A model generated the notes under the pieces. That model made no database searches. It was given only the letters and a program-made list of their open reading frames with translations, and had not been told where the DNA came from. A DNA stretch of 64,000 nucleotides from Conoideocrella luteorostrata (Eukaryota > Ascomycota > Sordariomycetes > Hypocreales > Clavicipitaceae). A program made the translations under genes and the position numbers. Below, piece by piece: positions 33,624-43,596 of the stretch. The stretch spans positions 40,924-104,923 of the forward strand of contig JASWJB010000136.1 in NCBI GenBank assembly GCA_032433595.1. Direction: 5' to 3'. Within the stretch, counting starts at the first letter, position 1; each line of letters opens with the position of its first letter.

Positions 33624-35729
33624 TCAAGATTCTGGAGCCTCGGCGTTTTGTTCTTCCACTGCTGGTTCTTCCGCCGCAGCTGGTTGCTCCGCAGCTAGCT
33701 CCCCTACGCTGGACTCTTCCATCTGCTTGTCTTCCGGTGTGTTATTTTCGTTGTCGTTTTCTTGTTGTTCTACTTGCAGTAGCGTGTCATGCGGCCCTTG
33801 GGCTTCCTGGGGCTCCTGCAGCTCCTGAAGTTCTTGGACTTCTTGAGGCTCTTTCGTCGGATTCTCTCTTTCATCTGATGCGGGACAGGTGACTGCCTCG
33901 AATGCGACATCCTCGATCCGAGATCTCTTGGTTGGTCGATCCGATTCCCCATTGATAGCGTCTTTGACAGCTTGAAGCTCAAGCTCTAGCTCATCTAGAC
34001 GCCGCTTCAAGTTGTTCTCTCGGCGGTGGCTATCATCCAGCTGGGCGCGCAATTGTATTTCGCTCTCTGTTGTGGCTTCTAGTTGTTCGCGAAGTTGTGA
34101 CTGCTCAACTCCGGCAACCTCCTGACCTCTACGAGCGGCCGCTTCTTGTTGTTCGAGTTGGCTCAGTCGTCCTCGGAACAGTTCATTGATAACCTCCAGT
34201 TCACTGACCCGGGTTTTCAAGCTCGAGTTATGGGCAATGAGCTGCTCGTGTGTCTGGGGCGTATCGCGATCCCCGTTTTCTGAGGTACCATTATAGCCGC
34301 CGCTCTGATACGGGTCATCGACTATGAAAGACGGCATGCCTTGGTTATACAGGGACGGAGTGCCAGTACGGGATATGGGAGAGTCGGACCCTTCGTTGCC
34401 TTGCACGGCCTTTTGGGACGTTCGTCGAATCGCTTGCGCGGCGGCATTTTGGGCAGCAAGGTCAGCGCCGTTTATGTCGGCCAGACCAAAGTTCTGAGCC
34501 TGCTGTTGCTGTTGCTGATAAACGCAAGGGGTATTAGTACCGTGTGTATACAGTGGAGGAGTTGAGGTTCATTCAAGTACCTTTTTCTTGGCCGCAAGGT
34601 CTGGTCGAATCGTTTTCACGCGATTGCGACTCTTGATGACATCCGTCTTTAGGGAACTCGGTCGGGATCGGCCGTGTAACTTCAGGAAGAGGCCGCAGGC
34701 GTTGCATAGCACGGAACCAAATTCATCACGACGCCACAAAGGCGTCGTCGATGTCGAGCAATTTTGGCATGTCGGCTGCGTCGGAGAAGTGTTAGTAGCC
34801 ATCATGGTGTCTGTGATGCGCAGCAAGATGCGAGGGCGATATGGGTGGATGCCAGTTGCGATAAATAACTATTATCGTGATCGATAAGGATGACGGTGGG
34901 AGAAAAACTTTTGGCCTCCCGCATGCGCCCGAGCTGATAAGGCAAGATAAGCAAGCATTTTTTTTCCTTGGCGGGTCGCTGGAGCAAGTCGGACATTGCG
35001 GCACGATAATGCACGTGACCCACTATTTGCTCCATGCACCGATAAAGATAGCGATCGCAAATCGTGTCCCCTAGCTAGACTCAATATGCAAGTGGGCCAT
35101 CAGGACTGCGTCCAAATGCTGTACGGAATACGGAGTACAACAACGGCTAGTCTTGGATTACTACCCCCAGCAATCCGTCAAAGCATCGGGCGCATTCCCC
35201 CACGACAAGATATGCTGCTTTTGTGCTGGTCGAGGTATAACGCAGGCGTACGGGTATCTGAAGCGGAGGGGAAGGTTATCAAACTCACCAAGTTGCCGTT
35301 GCCATTGGTTCCGGCAGGCGTAGCTCCCGTGTAGGTAGGATTTTGCGGCGCTGCAGAGGCTCTAATTTGCGTGTAAGCTTGACTATCGAATAACAATGTG
35401 ATTGTTCACCGCAAGACACAGACTGCTACTGGGAAAGTCGGCGTAGGTTGCCTGGCTATCGTGCCATAGAGCTGCCGTCTTTTCAACGGCCCGAATAAGG
35501 AGATCCATAGGCGCATCCAGCCGTGCGAGACGGACATGTTTGCAGACTTGTAGGAGGGGGGCCTGGGGGCGGCTTACCTCGACTGCGGCGAGCTGAGGGC
35601 AGCATTGCTTGCAGCAATCGCGGAAATACTAGGTAGCTGTTGCAAATTTGCAGACGCCGAGGTCGACGTCGAACTCGGTCGCGAAATTGGATCCGTCGTC
35701 GCCTGAGGAAGAACCTGCGTTTCCTCCAT
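33624..35729 (-). CDS. areB: GATA-type zinc finger transcription factor AreB (NreB/ASD-4 type)
   Basis: Four exons: 35729-35578, 35382-35289, 34775-34581 and 34514-33624, giving 443 residues. Exon 1 starts [18 protein letters not shown]. Exon 3 carries a type IVa GATA finger with a 17-residue loop, C-x2-C-x17-C-x2-C (CQNC at about 85-88, CNAC at about 106-109), followed by basic residues and SRNRVK. Exon 4 starts with a poly-Gln run (QQQQQ) and contains a long coiled coil, about residues 236-335, with leucine spacing ([19 protein letters not shown]), then an acidic Glu/Gln-rich tail. Finger plus C-terminal coiled coil is the hallmark of AreB/NreB/ASD-4, nuclear repressors in nitrogen metabolism and development. 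The 511-nt intron 2 ends TACTAAC...CGCAG and can be read through from an in-frame ATG at 34805, giving a shorter form. AreB in Aspergillus is known to make several proteins. Identity is secure. Confidence 0.94.
34860..35050. promoter_or_regulatory. Cluster of GATA sites inside areB intron 2
   Basis: Within about 190 nt there are eight GATA cores: GATAAA 34860, TTATC 34872, GATAAG 34883, GATAAG 34936, GATAAG 34946, GATAA 35005, GATAAA 35041 and GATA 35047. They lie just upstream, on the minus strand, of the in-frame ATG 34805. This fits an internal promoter under GATA-factor control, including self-regulation. Density is seen directly; function is inferred. Confidence 0.5.
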
Positions 35730-37917
35730 TGCGGTTATCTGACAAGTGACCAGGTTCTGGCAGTATTCTCAGCCTCTCGCGAGGAAATCGACTCGATAAA
35801 CTCTACTTGTTGATATTGTCGTGCAGGCCAGACTCGCGAGATCATTTACGGTTGTGCGACACAGCCAAACTCTTCATGAAACAGAACGCGCCACAATTGG
35901 GGAGAGAGACAGCTTCTGGCGCACACGCTCAAGGGATGACGCCCACAAATCGGTGTGATGCGCCGGGAAGTCGACAGAAATGACGGCCGAGGATGTTGAA
36001 CTCGAGGCAGCAGGAGCGACAAGGCATTGACCGGTGATCAAACAGCCCGACGAAGTTTCGGCGGGAAAGAGTGGTCGTGAGGTTTGAGCTTGCCAACAGA
36101 CGTCAAGATACGAGAAAATTAAGACAGAAACCAAAGCAATAGAATTACAACGCTTAGAGAAAAGGTGACTGCGAAGTAGTCCGACGTTTTAAAAGTGCAT
36201 TTGGTGACATTGGCAAAATATGGCGAGAGGAGAGAAGCTGAAGCAGGAACAGGGATCGAGAGGTACTGCGCGCCCCTATATTATGTATTATTGGCAGTTC
36301 TGGTGCTGTGGACCGGGAGGAACAGTAAGTAGATACCTAGTTACGGAGCAGCACGTGTACTGTGCAGTACAAAACTTGAACACTTGGGGCCCAATAGATA
36401 TGGGGAGTGGCAGAGTACGCTAAGTAGTCAAAGGTACTCCGTCTAGTGGCCGAGCCGCCAGCCAACCATGACCATAACGGTAGTCGCTGGCACATAGATG
36501 CTAGTAAAAACGAGTAACTACTCAGTCTACGGAGTATCACGCTGGCACAAGATTGCTGCATTTTTCTACCTACTCGTACCGCTTTGTACTCCGTACCAGT
36601 AGGAGCTATAGAACCACAGATAGGGGGCGTAGGACAGTGGGGGGTGTCTGGTTTCAGCAGCAGGGCAAGGGCACACGCAGACAGGAACATGGATGGCCTG
36701 TCAGTTGACGACGTCTCTTCATCAGACTTCAATTGTACGGCATGGATAACGGGCCGCGGCCAGGCCTATCTGCTCCACTCATTGGCGGATGAATTTGGAA
36801 ATGTACCTCGCAACCTCTCCATGGCGTGCGAGTATAAATTGTAAGTAATCTCCTATCGTCCTATCTTCCTTGCCGTCCACGGTGACCGTCGGCCTGCGTA
36901 TCAAGTCTGTACGACTCCGTACACGCTCCGGCGTCAATCGCCCGAGGATAAAGTCGTGTAACAGCTATCAGGAGAAGCAAAGGACATCCGCCAAGTGTCC
37001 ATTCGCGGCGAAGATCCGGTCGATTGGCTGTCCGACCTGAAGAGCGCAACATGCCAGGCCGATAGATAATCAGACAACCAGCAAGGGTGGGAAAATAGAT
37101 CCCACGTCGGAGTTTCGCCACTCTGTCTACCCGTCCATATCAACGAGAGTAATCGATGTTTCACTACTCCGTATTCCGTACATTGATAACAATGACGCTT
37201 TCGACAACTGAAAGCTGGCTCTACGAGTCTTGGGAAGGTTCTGCAGGGCTTAGATCGCCTCGCTGGTTACACTAGAATAGTGATCTTCGTCTAGGAGAGC
37301 TCCTTGCCACCGAAGACTCCATTGCCAACCTTCCTACGGAGTATGCCCAGAGACATTTAACAGACCTGACGATTTGCCGGTCAATGTGTCAGGCTTAATA
37401 CCCGCCGACCTGGTCAGGAACAAAAACACAAAATGGCACGACAGGCTGACAGGGAACCATGGAAGTGGCCAATAGGGTCCACACAGCACCACCAGAGCAT
37501 CCAAGCAAGTACTCCGTGCTCCGTACCGAGTAACTAACTAAAGTGGTTTCATAGATCCAGCAAGCCCTCTCAGCACAGCGCCTTGATTGACCGCATTGTG
37601 GTCTCTGAGGTCATCCCGCCATTAGTGAGAACAATGCCTCGACTGGCAACCCAGTTGTCACATACTTACGGGTACTCGCAGCTTGCACGCGGCGGCTGCC
37701 CCTCCATTCCACCATTTGACCATTCGACGGACGACGACGCAGCGGTGAGGTACTCCGTTTAATGCTACACGCATCGCGGGTCCCGTTCTCATCTGATCCA
37801 TCGTGAATTTTGACTTCTTCACACACCACGCACTTCTAGTCAGATTATTTTTCTCGTTCCTGCACTTCATTCCTCAAACTTTTCTTCATCCTACCAAAAC
37901 AAGTCTGTTTTAACACA
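35730..37917. promoter_or_regulatory. Divergent promoter region areB / svf1
   Basis: Two genes are transcribed outward from this 2.2-kb interval. It holds perfect copies of the 9-bp motif at 36528, 36587, 37165 and 37335, and near-copies at about 36435, 36917, 37512 and 37750. No coding gene is supported. Confidence 0.5.
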
Positions 37918-39351
37918 ATGTTCAACTGGGCAAAGCAACAGTAAGCCAAATTCAAATCCATCCATGCCCCATTTACCGCATTTACCACATTTACCGCATA
38001 GCTCTGCACCCCCACCGGCTATGCTACCGCTCTTGACGTCGCGAACCCTAGCTAATCATCCGCCATCATTTGCGTATCGTCAGGTTGGCCAACGTTGCCG
38101 GCACGCAAGAGCCCATCTATGGCTCCTCTGCTATAAAATCCGTTGCCGAAGAGGCCAAGGAGACGCCTTACACCGAGATTAGTCACGATGACCTGAAGTG
38201 GAAGGCTATGGAGTCGACCTGCGTCGAGACCCAGAGCTTTTATCTGACATCGGATGACGGCGTCATTGGTCTTGCGCAGGTCATCTACAGCAACGTTGCG
38301 TATGTGAAATCTCTTTTTGGTCGGCTCTGATGAGTGACTCGCATCTCAAACTGACGACATGATACCCCGTTGAATAGTGGTATGCGAACTACTTGCCAGT
38401 TCAACTCCAAGATCTTCTCCAAAGATGCTTCGAAGCCCCACCTGTGGTGTTCGACCCCTCTGAACAACTTCGAATTCAGCGAGGACAAGACCGCATGCTA
38501 CGCCGACGACTGCGCCCTCGAGCTCTCTCCAGATGGCAACGAATACACCATCAAGAGCATGAACGACGAGAGATCAATCGTCAACCTCAAAATTACCAGA
38601 ACCGCCCCGGGCTTCGTGGTCGGCAAGACTGGCATCACCAAGTTCGGCACCGACCTTGAGAACCCATGGGGAACAATTCGGCATGCGTTTTGGCCGCGAT
38701 GCGCCGCCGAGGGCACCATCACCACTCCGGATGGGCCGGTTGACTTCAAGGGCAAGGCTATGTACTCGTTTGCTCTGCAGGGCATGAAGCCGCACCATGC
38801 CGCTGCCAAGTGGAACTTTGCCAACTTCCAGGGACCCAACTACTCTGCCATCATGATGGAGTTCACAACCCCTGCCTCGTACGGCACAACCTTGGTCAAT
38901 GTGGGAGGCATTGTCAAAGATGGCAAGATCATCACTGCCGGCCCCGGTCACGAAGCCGTTCACACCGACATTAAGAAAGACGCGGAGAACGAGTGGCCAG
39001 AGCCTAGCTCTGTTAAGTTTGAGTGGAAAGGCACAGAGAGGGATGCCAAACCTGTCAGTGGCGTTGTTGAGGGTGCTCTCGGCCAAAGAACCGATCGTGT
39101 CGATGTCATGGCTGAAGTGCCAGGGTTTGTGAAGACCATTGTGGCAGCTGCGGCCGGTACCAAGCCGTATATTTACCAGGTGCGTAACCGTCTCTGGTTC
39201 TGCTGGAGCGCCGTGGGATATAGATTAACATTAACTGACATATACACGGTTGCAGTACACACCAAAGATGAGCCTGAAACTCAAGATTGGAGACGAAGAG
39301 ATTACCGAAGAGGGACATCTATTCATGGAGGCGACGTTCATTACAGAATAA
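37918..39351 (+). CDS. svf1: Survival factor Svf1
   Basis: Svf1-family protein, which in yeast supports survival in oxidative and cold stress and helps move ceramide between ER and Golgi. Four exons: 37918-37940, 38084-38299, 38378-39179 and 39256-39351, total 378 residues. The 5' exon encodes MFNWAKQ, joined to [18 protein letters not shown], the conserved opening with an amphipathic N-terminus. [20 protein letters not shown] crosses intron 2, [11 protein letters not shown] lies centrally and [19 protein letters not shown] leads to the stop. Length agrees with the usual 380-400 residues. Donors GTAAGC, GTATGT and GTGCGT and matching acceptors keep the frame. The reading frame runs open past the intron 3 donor, so a retained intron would give a false C-terminus. 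Identity is secure. Confidence 0.95.
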
Positions 39352-40477
39352 GCAAGGCTGAGACCACGGGATGTTTTTCGAGTTGTAATTTGGCGCCGGT
39401 GCAGAATGAAGGATGGATGCACACATCACTGTTGGGTATACAAACATTAATACACAGAACAGGCGTTGGAGACAGCATTGGTCACTCGGTTTTCGATGAA
39501 TATCCCTTCTTGTTCCTGAGCATATCGGCACTCCCGCTAGAGCATTATGCCGAGTATTATACGGGTCCCACATATATTAATACTCTTTTTTTCTTTTCTT
39601 TTAATATGCTTCGGCTTTAGGACAAGGAGAAGTGAAGTTAATATATGTAGGAGTGAGGAAGGTCCATCAAAACTCTATTTGTAACTACCGCGATGGGAAT
39701 TTCCACGAGATGGCACGGTGGAGTTACTCCGCATATTTCCGCAACCGAATGCACTCCCGTTGCGGCGCTCATGCATTGCCGTAGCTCGACGACAGCTCGT
39801 AGGTCCCACACTGACACTGACCACACACCTACTAGACATTAACTAGCATCCGGCGCACGGAGTAACTAAGTCGAAGCTTCAAGCTTCAATTCCTTCCGAG
39901 TGCATACAGCCAGAAAACCCCGGCAAAATGGCTTGCAGCAGGCAAGCATGCTTAGCCATGGGACATGGGAATTTCCAGCAACTTCCCCATGTTTCAGGCT
40001 CAGTTCTGAAGAAATGCATAGTCAAGTGAGAGAAGGTAGGGGGTAGGGTAGGTATTGTAGGCACATCGTCCAACAACGGCCAGGCTCCGCAACGCGCAAC
40101 ATTCCTGTTCAAGCGTACAACACAGAAACTTTGTTTTCTTTCGTCGTTCGGGCTAACCTGTTCCATGTCTCTCACTGGAGCCGGCTGGACTGGCTTTTTT
40201 TTTTTTTTTTAATCCTCTTTGCCCCTTTTGGTCTTTTGCAGAGATTGGGCGAGATAAACAGAGGTGAGAGGGGGGGCAAGAGGCATTGGCGTGGTCTCCT
40301 GCTCTTGTGTGAGCATGCTTTTCTCCTCGATTCTGTTTTGTTCTCCCGGGTGATTATTGGGCTGTGACATGACTGTTTCTTTTTAATATTCTGCATCTTC
40401 AAATAATAAACGCATCAAGACGGGGCGTCCATCCAGGTATCCAGGCATCCAGGCATCCGAGCATCCATATGTGCCCA
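39352..40477. other. Intergenic, no gene seen
   Basis: 3' flank of svf1 and upstream region of the next plus-strand gene. It contains near-copies of the 9-bp motif at about 39725 and 39858, a T run near 40196-40210 and short ATCCAGGC-type repeats at about 40431-40460. Confidence 0.5.
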
Positions 40478-41222
40478 ATGGCGGACACACGCCCTCCCCC
40501 GTGCTGCACATACAAACCATATAAGCCATGCACGCCCTCATCACCACTCAACCCCCATACGCAATACCACCGAGACGCCTCGCCACCGAGCAGCACAGCT
40601 TCCCGCAGGAGAGCCCGACTGCCCAGACGAAGCACCAGCGGCAGCGGCAGCGTCAGCGTCAGCGTCAGCGTCAGCATCAGCCCTACCGAGCGGCTGCTTC
40701 GCTACAAAGCAGCCGATGCGTGGAGAAGGCACTCCCTGATGGAAGAGGCGCGAGCATATGAGAAGGCTCTAGCGGATGCTCTTCACTCGCGAGAGGTACG
40801 CTGTTATTTCTCTACCTCTCCGCCTCCTCTCTCTCTCTCTCTCTCTTATATTCAAATCGTCTTGCGTTACTTACTTACCCGTGCTGTTCTTCTGTATAAA
40901 GACCGCTGTTCTTGCAGAGCAGCCCCCCTCACACACAGAGAGGGACGACTTTACAGAATTGGCGGGCCTTGAAGCTGCGCCACCGGGCCGCCCTGGCCTC
41001 CTACATGTAGAAGAGCAGCAGCTCGACAAGGCCGTCAGGGTATATTCTGAAATGGAGAGCGGTCGTCGCTTCTACTCCCGCCTCCGTGTGCCTGACTTGA
41101 GTTTCTTGACGTTGACGCCAGGGGGGGTAGCGCTGGCGGTTGGGCTGCTGAGGAGGCTGCCGAGCTGGAATATGAGGTTGGGATGGGGTCCCTGCGAGCC
41201 GTTGTTGCCGCAGAGTGAGTGA
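40478..41222 (+). CDS. Unrecognised protein, two-exon model, possibly frameshifted
   Basis: Exon 1 (40478-40795) starts MADTRPPPCC, has a Ser/Val dipeptide run from CAGCGT repeats, then a convincing helical stretch: PTERLLRYKAADAWRRHSL, then EEARAYEKALADALHSRE. It ends at a GTACGC donor. Exon 2 is ambiguous. Using the AG at 40918-40919 the frame runs 101 codons, with EEQQLDKAVRVYSEMESGRR and FYSRLRVPDLSFLTLTPGG, to the stop at 41222. Using the better CAG at 40915-40917 it reads WRALKLRHRAALASYM and stops near 41010. Helical character seems to pass from the second frame into the first around 41000, so a one-base frameshift, real or a sequencing error, is possible. I do not recognise the family. 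It lies tail to tail with the mitochondrial gene at 41547-42663. Confidence 0.4.
40636..40680. repeat. (CAGCGT)n / (CAGCGG)n repeat in exon 1 of the unrecognised gene
   Basis: Hexamer units are read directly. In the chosen frame they encode alternating Ser-Gly/Val residues. Coding-region expansion by slippage is likely. Confidence 0.8.
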
Positions 41223-41293
41223 GTGAGTGAGTGCTAACAACGAAGGAGAGAGGGCAGGATGGATGTATATTGGACTTGGGGGCTGGAGGCTGG

Positions 41294-41321
41294 AGTGGAA
41301 GTGGAAGTGGAAGTGGAAGTG
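41294..41321. repeat. (GTGGAA)n hexamer repeat
   Basis: About four and a half units are read directly. The tract lies in the short space between two convergent genes, next to a (GAGT)n tract at about 41215-41233. Confidence 0.85.
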
Positions 41322-41546
41322 GGTTTAAGGGATATACGATCTAATAAGAAAAATAAAAGCGTGGTCTTTATTATGTTTATCTCGACTGGGTTCTTAAGAT
41401 GCACAAGACTGTTCAATTTAAAAAAGTAAAGTTGGGCTGCGTCCCCTCCCCCCACCCCCGAGGCCCTTTTTATTCCGTGGAGAGGCGTATCACCGCTTGT
41501 TCTACATTGCGTCATCTTTTATACATACATGCATACATCATCGCAC

Positions 41547-42663
41547 TCATAACTTCTTCTCTTTCCCATCAGATCCCATCTCTTTCTCCGTCATCTTGTG
41601 CTTGGGCTCCTGTTTGCCACTCTTTTGCGCTTCTATCCCATCCTTGGCTGCCTCCGCCTCCGCCTCCGCCCCGGCCCCGTCACTCTTCTGAATCGCCTGC
41701 TCGACTTGCCAAATCGCCCTCTCCAGCTCAATCTCCAGCGCCGGCACATCCAGACTCTCTGAAAAGGTCCGGACTTGTTCTTGCGTGAGGAGAAGAGTTT
41801 CTTTATCCACGCCACTCGGTTGCTGCCGCTGTAGCTTTGCCTTGACCGCGGCCTGGCTGTACAGAGCATCCAGAATAGGCGATGGCGTAGGCTTCAGGAG
41901 CTTCTTCTCAACAAGCCACTGTATGTGTTTCCCGCCAGAGATGGCTCGCCAGTGCGACCACGCACGGTAAACGAGGTAAAAGAAGGGTAAATTGGGGATC
42001 CTGCATGCCAGTAGAATTGTCAGCACCGCCCGGGCACAGGACATGGACATCCAGACGTTTCCTCGCCCATGCTACATTGGAACAGAGAGACAGAAATCGC
42101 TCAATAGAAAAAATAAAGTCCTTACTAAACCACCACCTACTATCCCTCATAGAAGATAGAAGAGAAGGGGAGGCCAAGGGAAGAGGAGAGAAGAGAGGAA
42201 TGAACACTCACACAGGCACCAACGCAAAGGGCGCCGTAATAGGCATCCCTACAAAGCACCACATCAACCTCCTCCGATGCAATCCCTCTCTTTCCACGCC
42301 CAACCTCCTCACCGTATCAATCACACGCTCATCCTGCTCCCCTGATCCCAGGACGCCCCTCGGAAACACCACCTCCACCTGCTCTGCGCCTTCAATCTCC
42401 TCTTTCCGCCGCCTGCTCGACAGCGCCGGCACCGACTTCAGACCCCATTCCTCATAGGGGATCCGTCGAAACGCATGGTTGCCGTACTCGACCACCTTCT
42501 TCTGCCATCCGGACTCCTGCTTCTCCCATTGCGACCACTTGCGCGCTGCCCAGGCGGCGCCGCGGTCGATGTACGATGCGTCGGTCCTGGTGGTTGTTAT
42601 GTGCAGTCGCTGTGCGTAGAGGAATGTGCGCCGCGTCGAGAGGGGCAGTAGGTAGAGACGCAT
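41547..42663 (-). CDS. Mitochondrial K+/H+ exchange-related protein (Mit_KHE1 family)
   Basis: Two exons, 42663-42212 and 42000-41547, give 301 residues with correct phase (GT split by a GTGAGT donor). The N-terminus MRLYLLPLSTRRTFLYAQRL is basic and fits a mitochondrial targeting sequence. It is followed by AARKWSQWEKQESGWQKKVV, FRRIPYEEWGLKSVP, and a hydrophobic segment around the splice (MWCFVGMPITAPFALVPV joined to IPNLPFFYLVYRAWSHWRA). The tail is Lys/Glu-rich and likely disordered. This architecture matches the family of yeast YDL183C, inner-membrane proteins linked to mitochondrial K+/H+ exchange. Direct transport activity is not shown for the family in general. The start is the first ATG and gives the usual family opening (RLYLLP). 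It converges with the gene at 40478-41222. Confidence 0.88.
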
Positions 42664-43596
42664 TGCTGCCGACAGTGCGTGCTCGCCGGCAGGGTTGTCA
42701 ATAGACGCTGCTTTGCGCGTATGAAAACGGAGGACGGGCTGTTGGACAAAGAAATGATTCTATGTGGCGAATTCGTCGAGTAGGGATGGTCGTAGGGACC
42801 AAAAAAGTTGCCCTTCGAAGAATGAATGGCCGGCTGGCGCGCGTGCGTGCGTCGCAACTCAATGGCGACGGAGGCAAAAATGTCCCAAATTTATTGCTCC
42901 ATTGTGAAGAAGAAGAAGAAGAAGAAGAAGAAGAAAAGAGAAAAGATATGGCTGAGGGGAAAGCGGGCTGCGAGGCCAAAGCGAGGCGATGGGGAAAGGT
43001 TTGGTCTCAGGGGACGGTAGTGAGCAAGCTGAGAGAACAGAAAGCAGGTGACGATGTTTTCGCTGATGTCAGAGATGCCGGGACAAGCTTCACGGGAGCA
43101 GTGCCAAGCTGGGGCCAAGCTGGGGCCAAGTTGACCCAGCAGAATGAACGGGGGACGGGCAGTCGGTCCCCTCTGTACGGAGTACTCCACTCAGATGTAC
43201 ATCGGCGCGGAGAACCGACGACCGGAGACCAAAGAGAGGCGCACATGCCGGCACTTGCAGCAGTGACTGGCATTGGCAGGGGCAATGAATGAATGAATGA
43301 ATGAATGGCTGGTTGGTTGGATGGATGCTAGTTTCTTCGCCAGATGACATGACAAAAATACAAGTGGTTGAAGTAAGGTGCACGGAGTATTATAATGTCT
43401 GGTATTGTCCATGATCCCTGAATTCCTACCTACTGTACGGAGTACGGAGTATCCAATCTCTCGCTTCATTGTTGCCAATGCGTCTCATCTCTAAGTTGTT
43501 GTTGTCATGTAAGCAAGCAAATCAAAGCATAACCAACACTCATTCCCCCCAACCCCCATCATTGTCCTCAATGGCAATGCTTCATCGTTATCGTCG
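42664..43596. other. Intergenic with microsatellites
   Basis: Promoter of the mitochondrial gene and 3' flank of the acyltransferase gene. It contains a (GAA)n tract at 42906-42934 and a tandem GGGGCCAAGCT pair near 43110-43130. (AATG)n and (TTGG/ATGG)n tracts lie at about 43285-43325. Copies of the 9-bp motif are at 43176, 43436 and 43443. No gene is seen. Confidence 0.55.
42906..42934. repeat. (GAA)n microsatellite
   Basis: About nine GAA units are read directly, in the non-coding region upstream of the mitochondrial gene start (a TTC tract on its coding strand). Confidence 0.9.

Noticed and set aside
39180..39620. Continuation of the Svf1 frame to 39620.
   Set aside because: This reads through intron 3; the spliced exon 39256-39351 gives the conserved Svf1 C-terminus, so the longer frame is an artefact.
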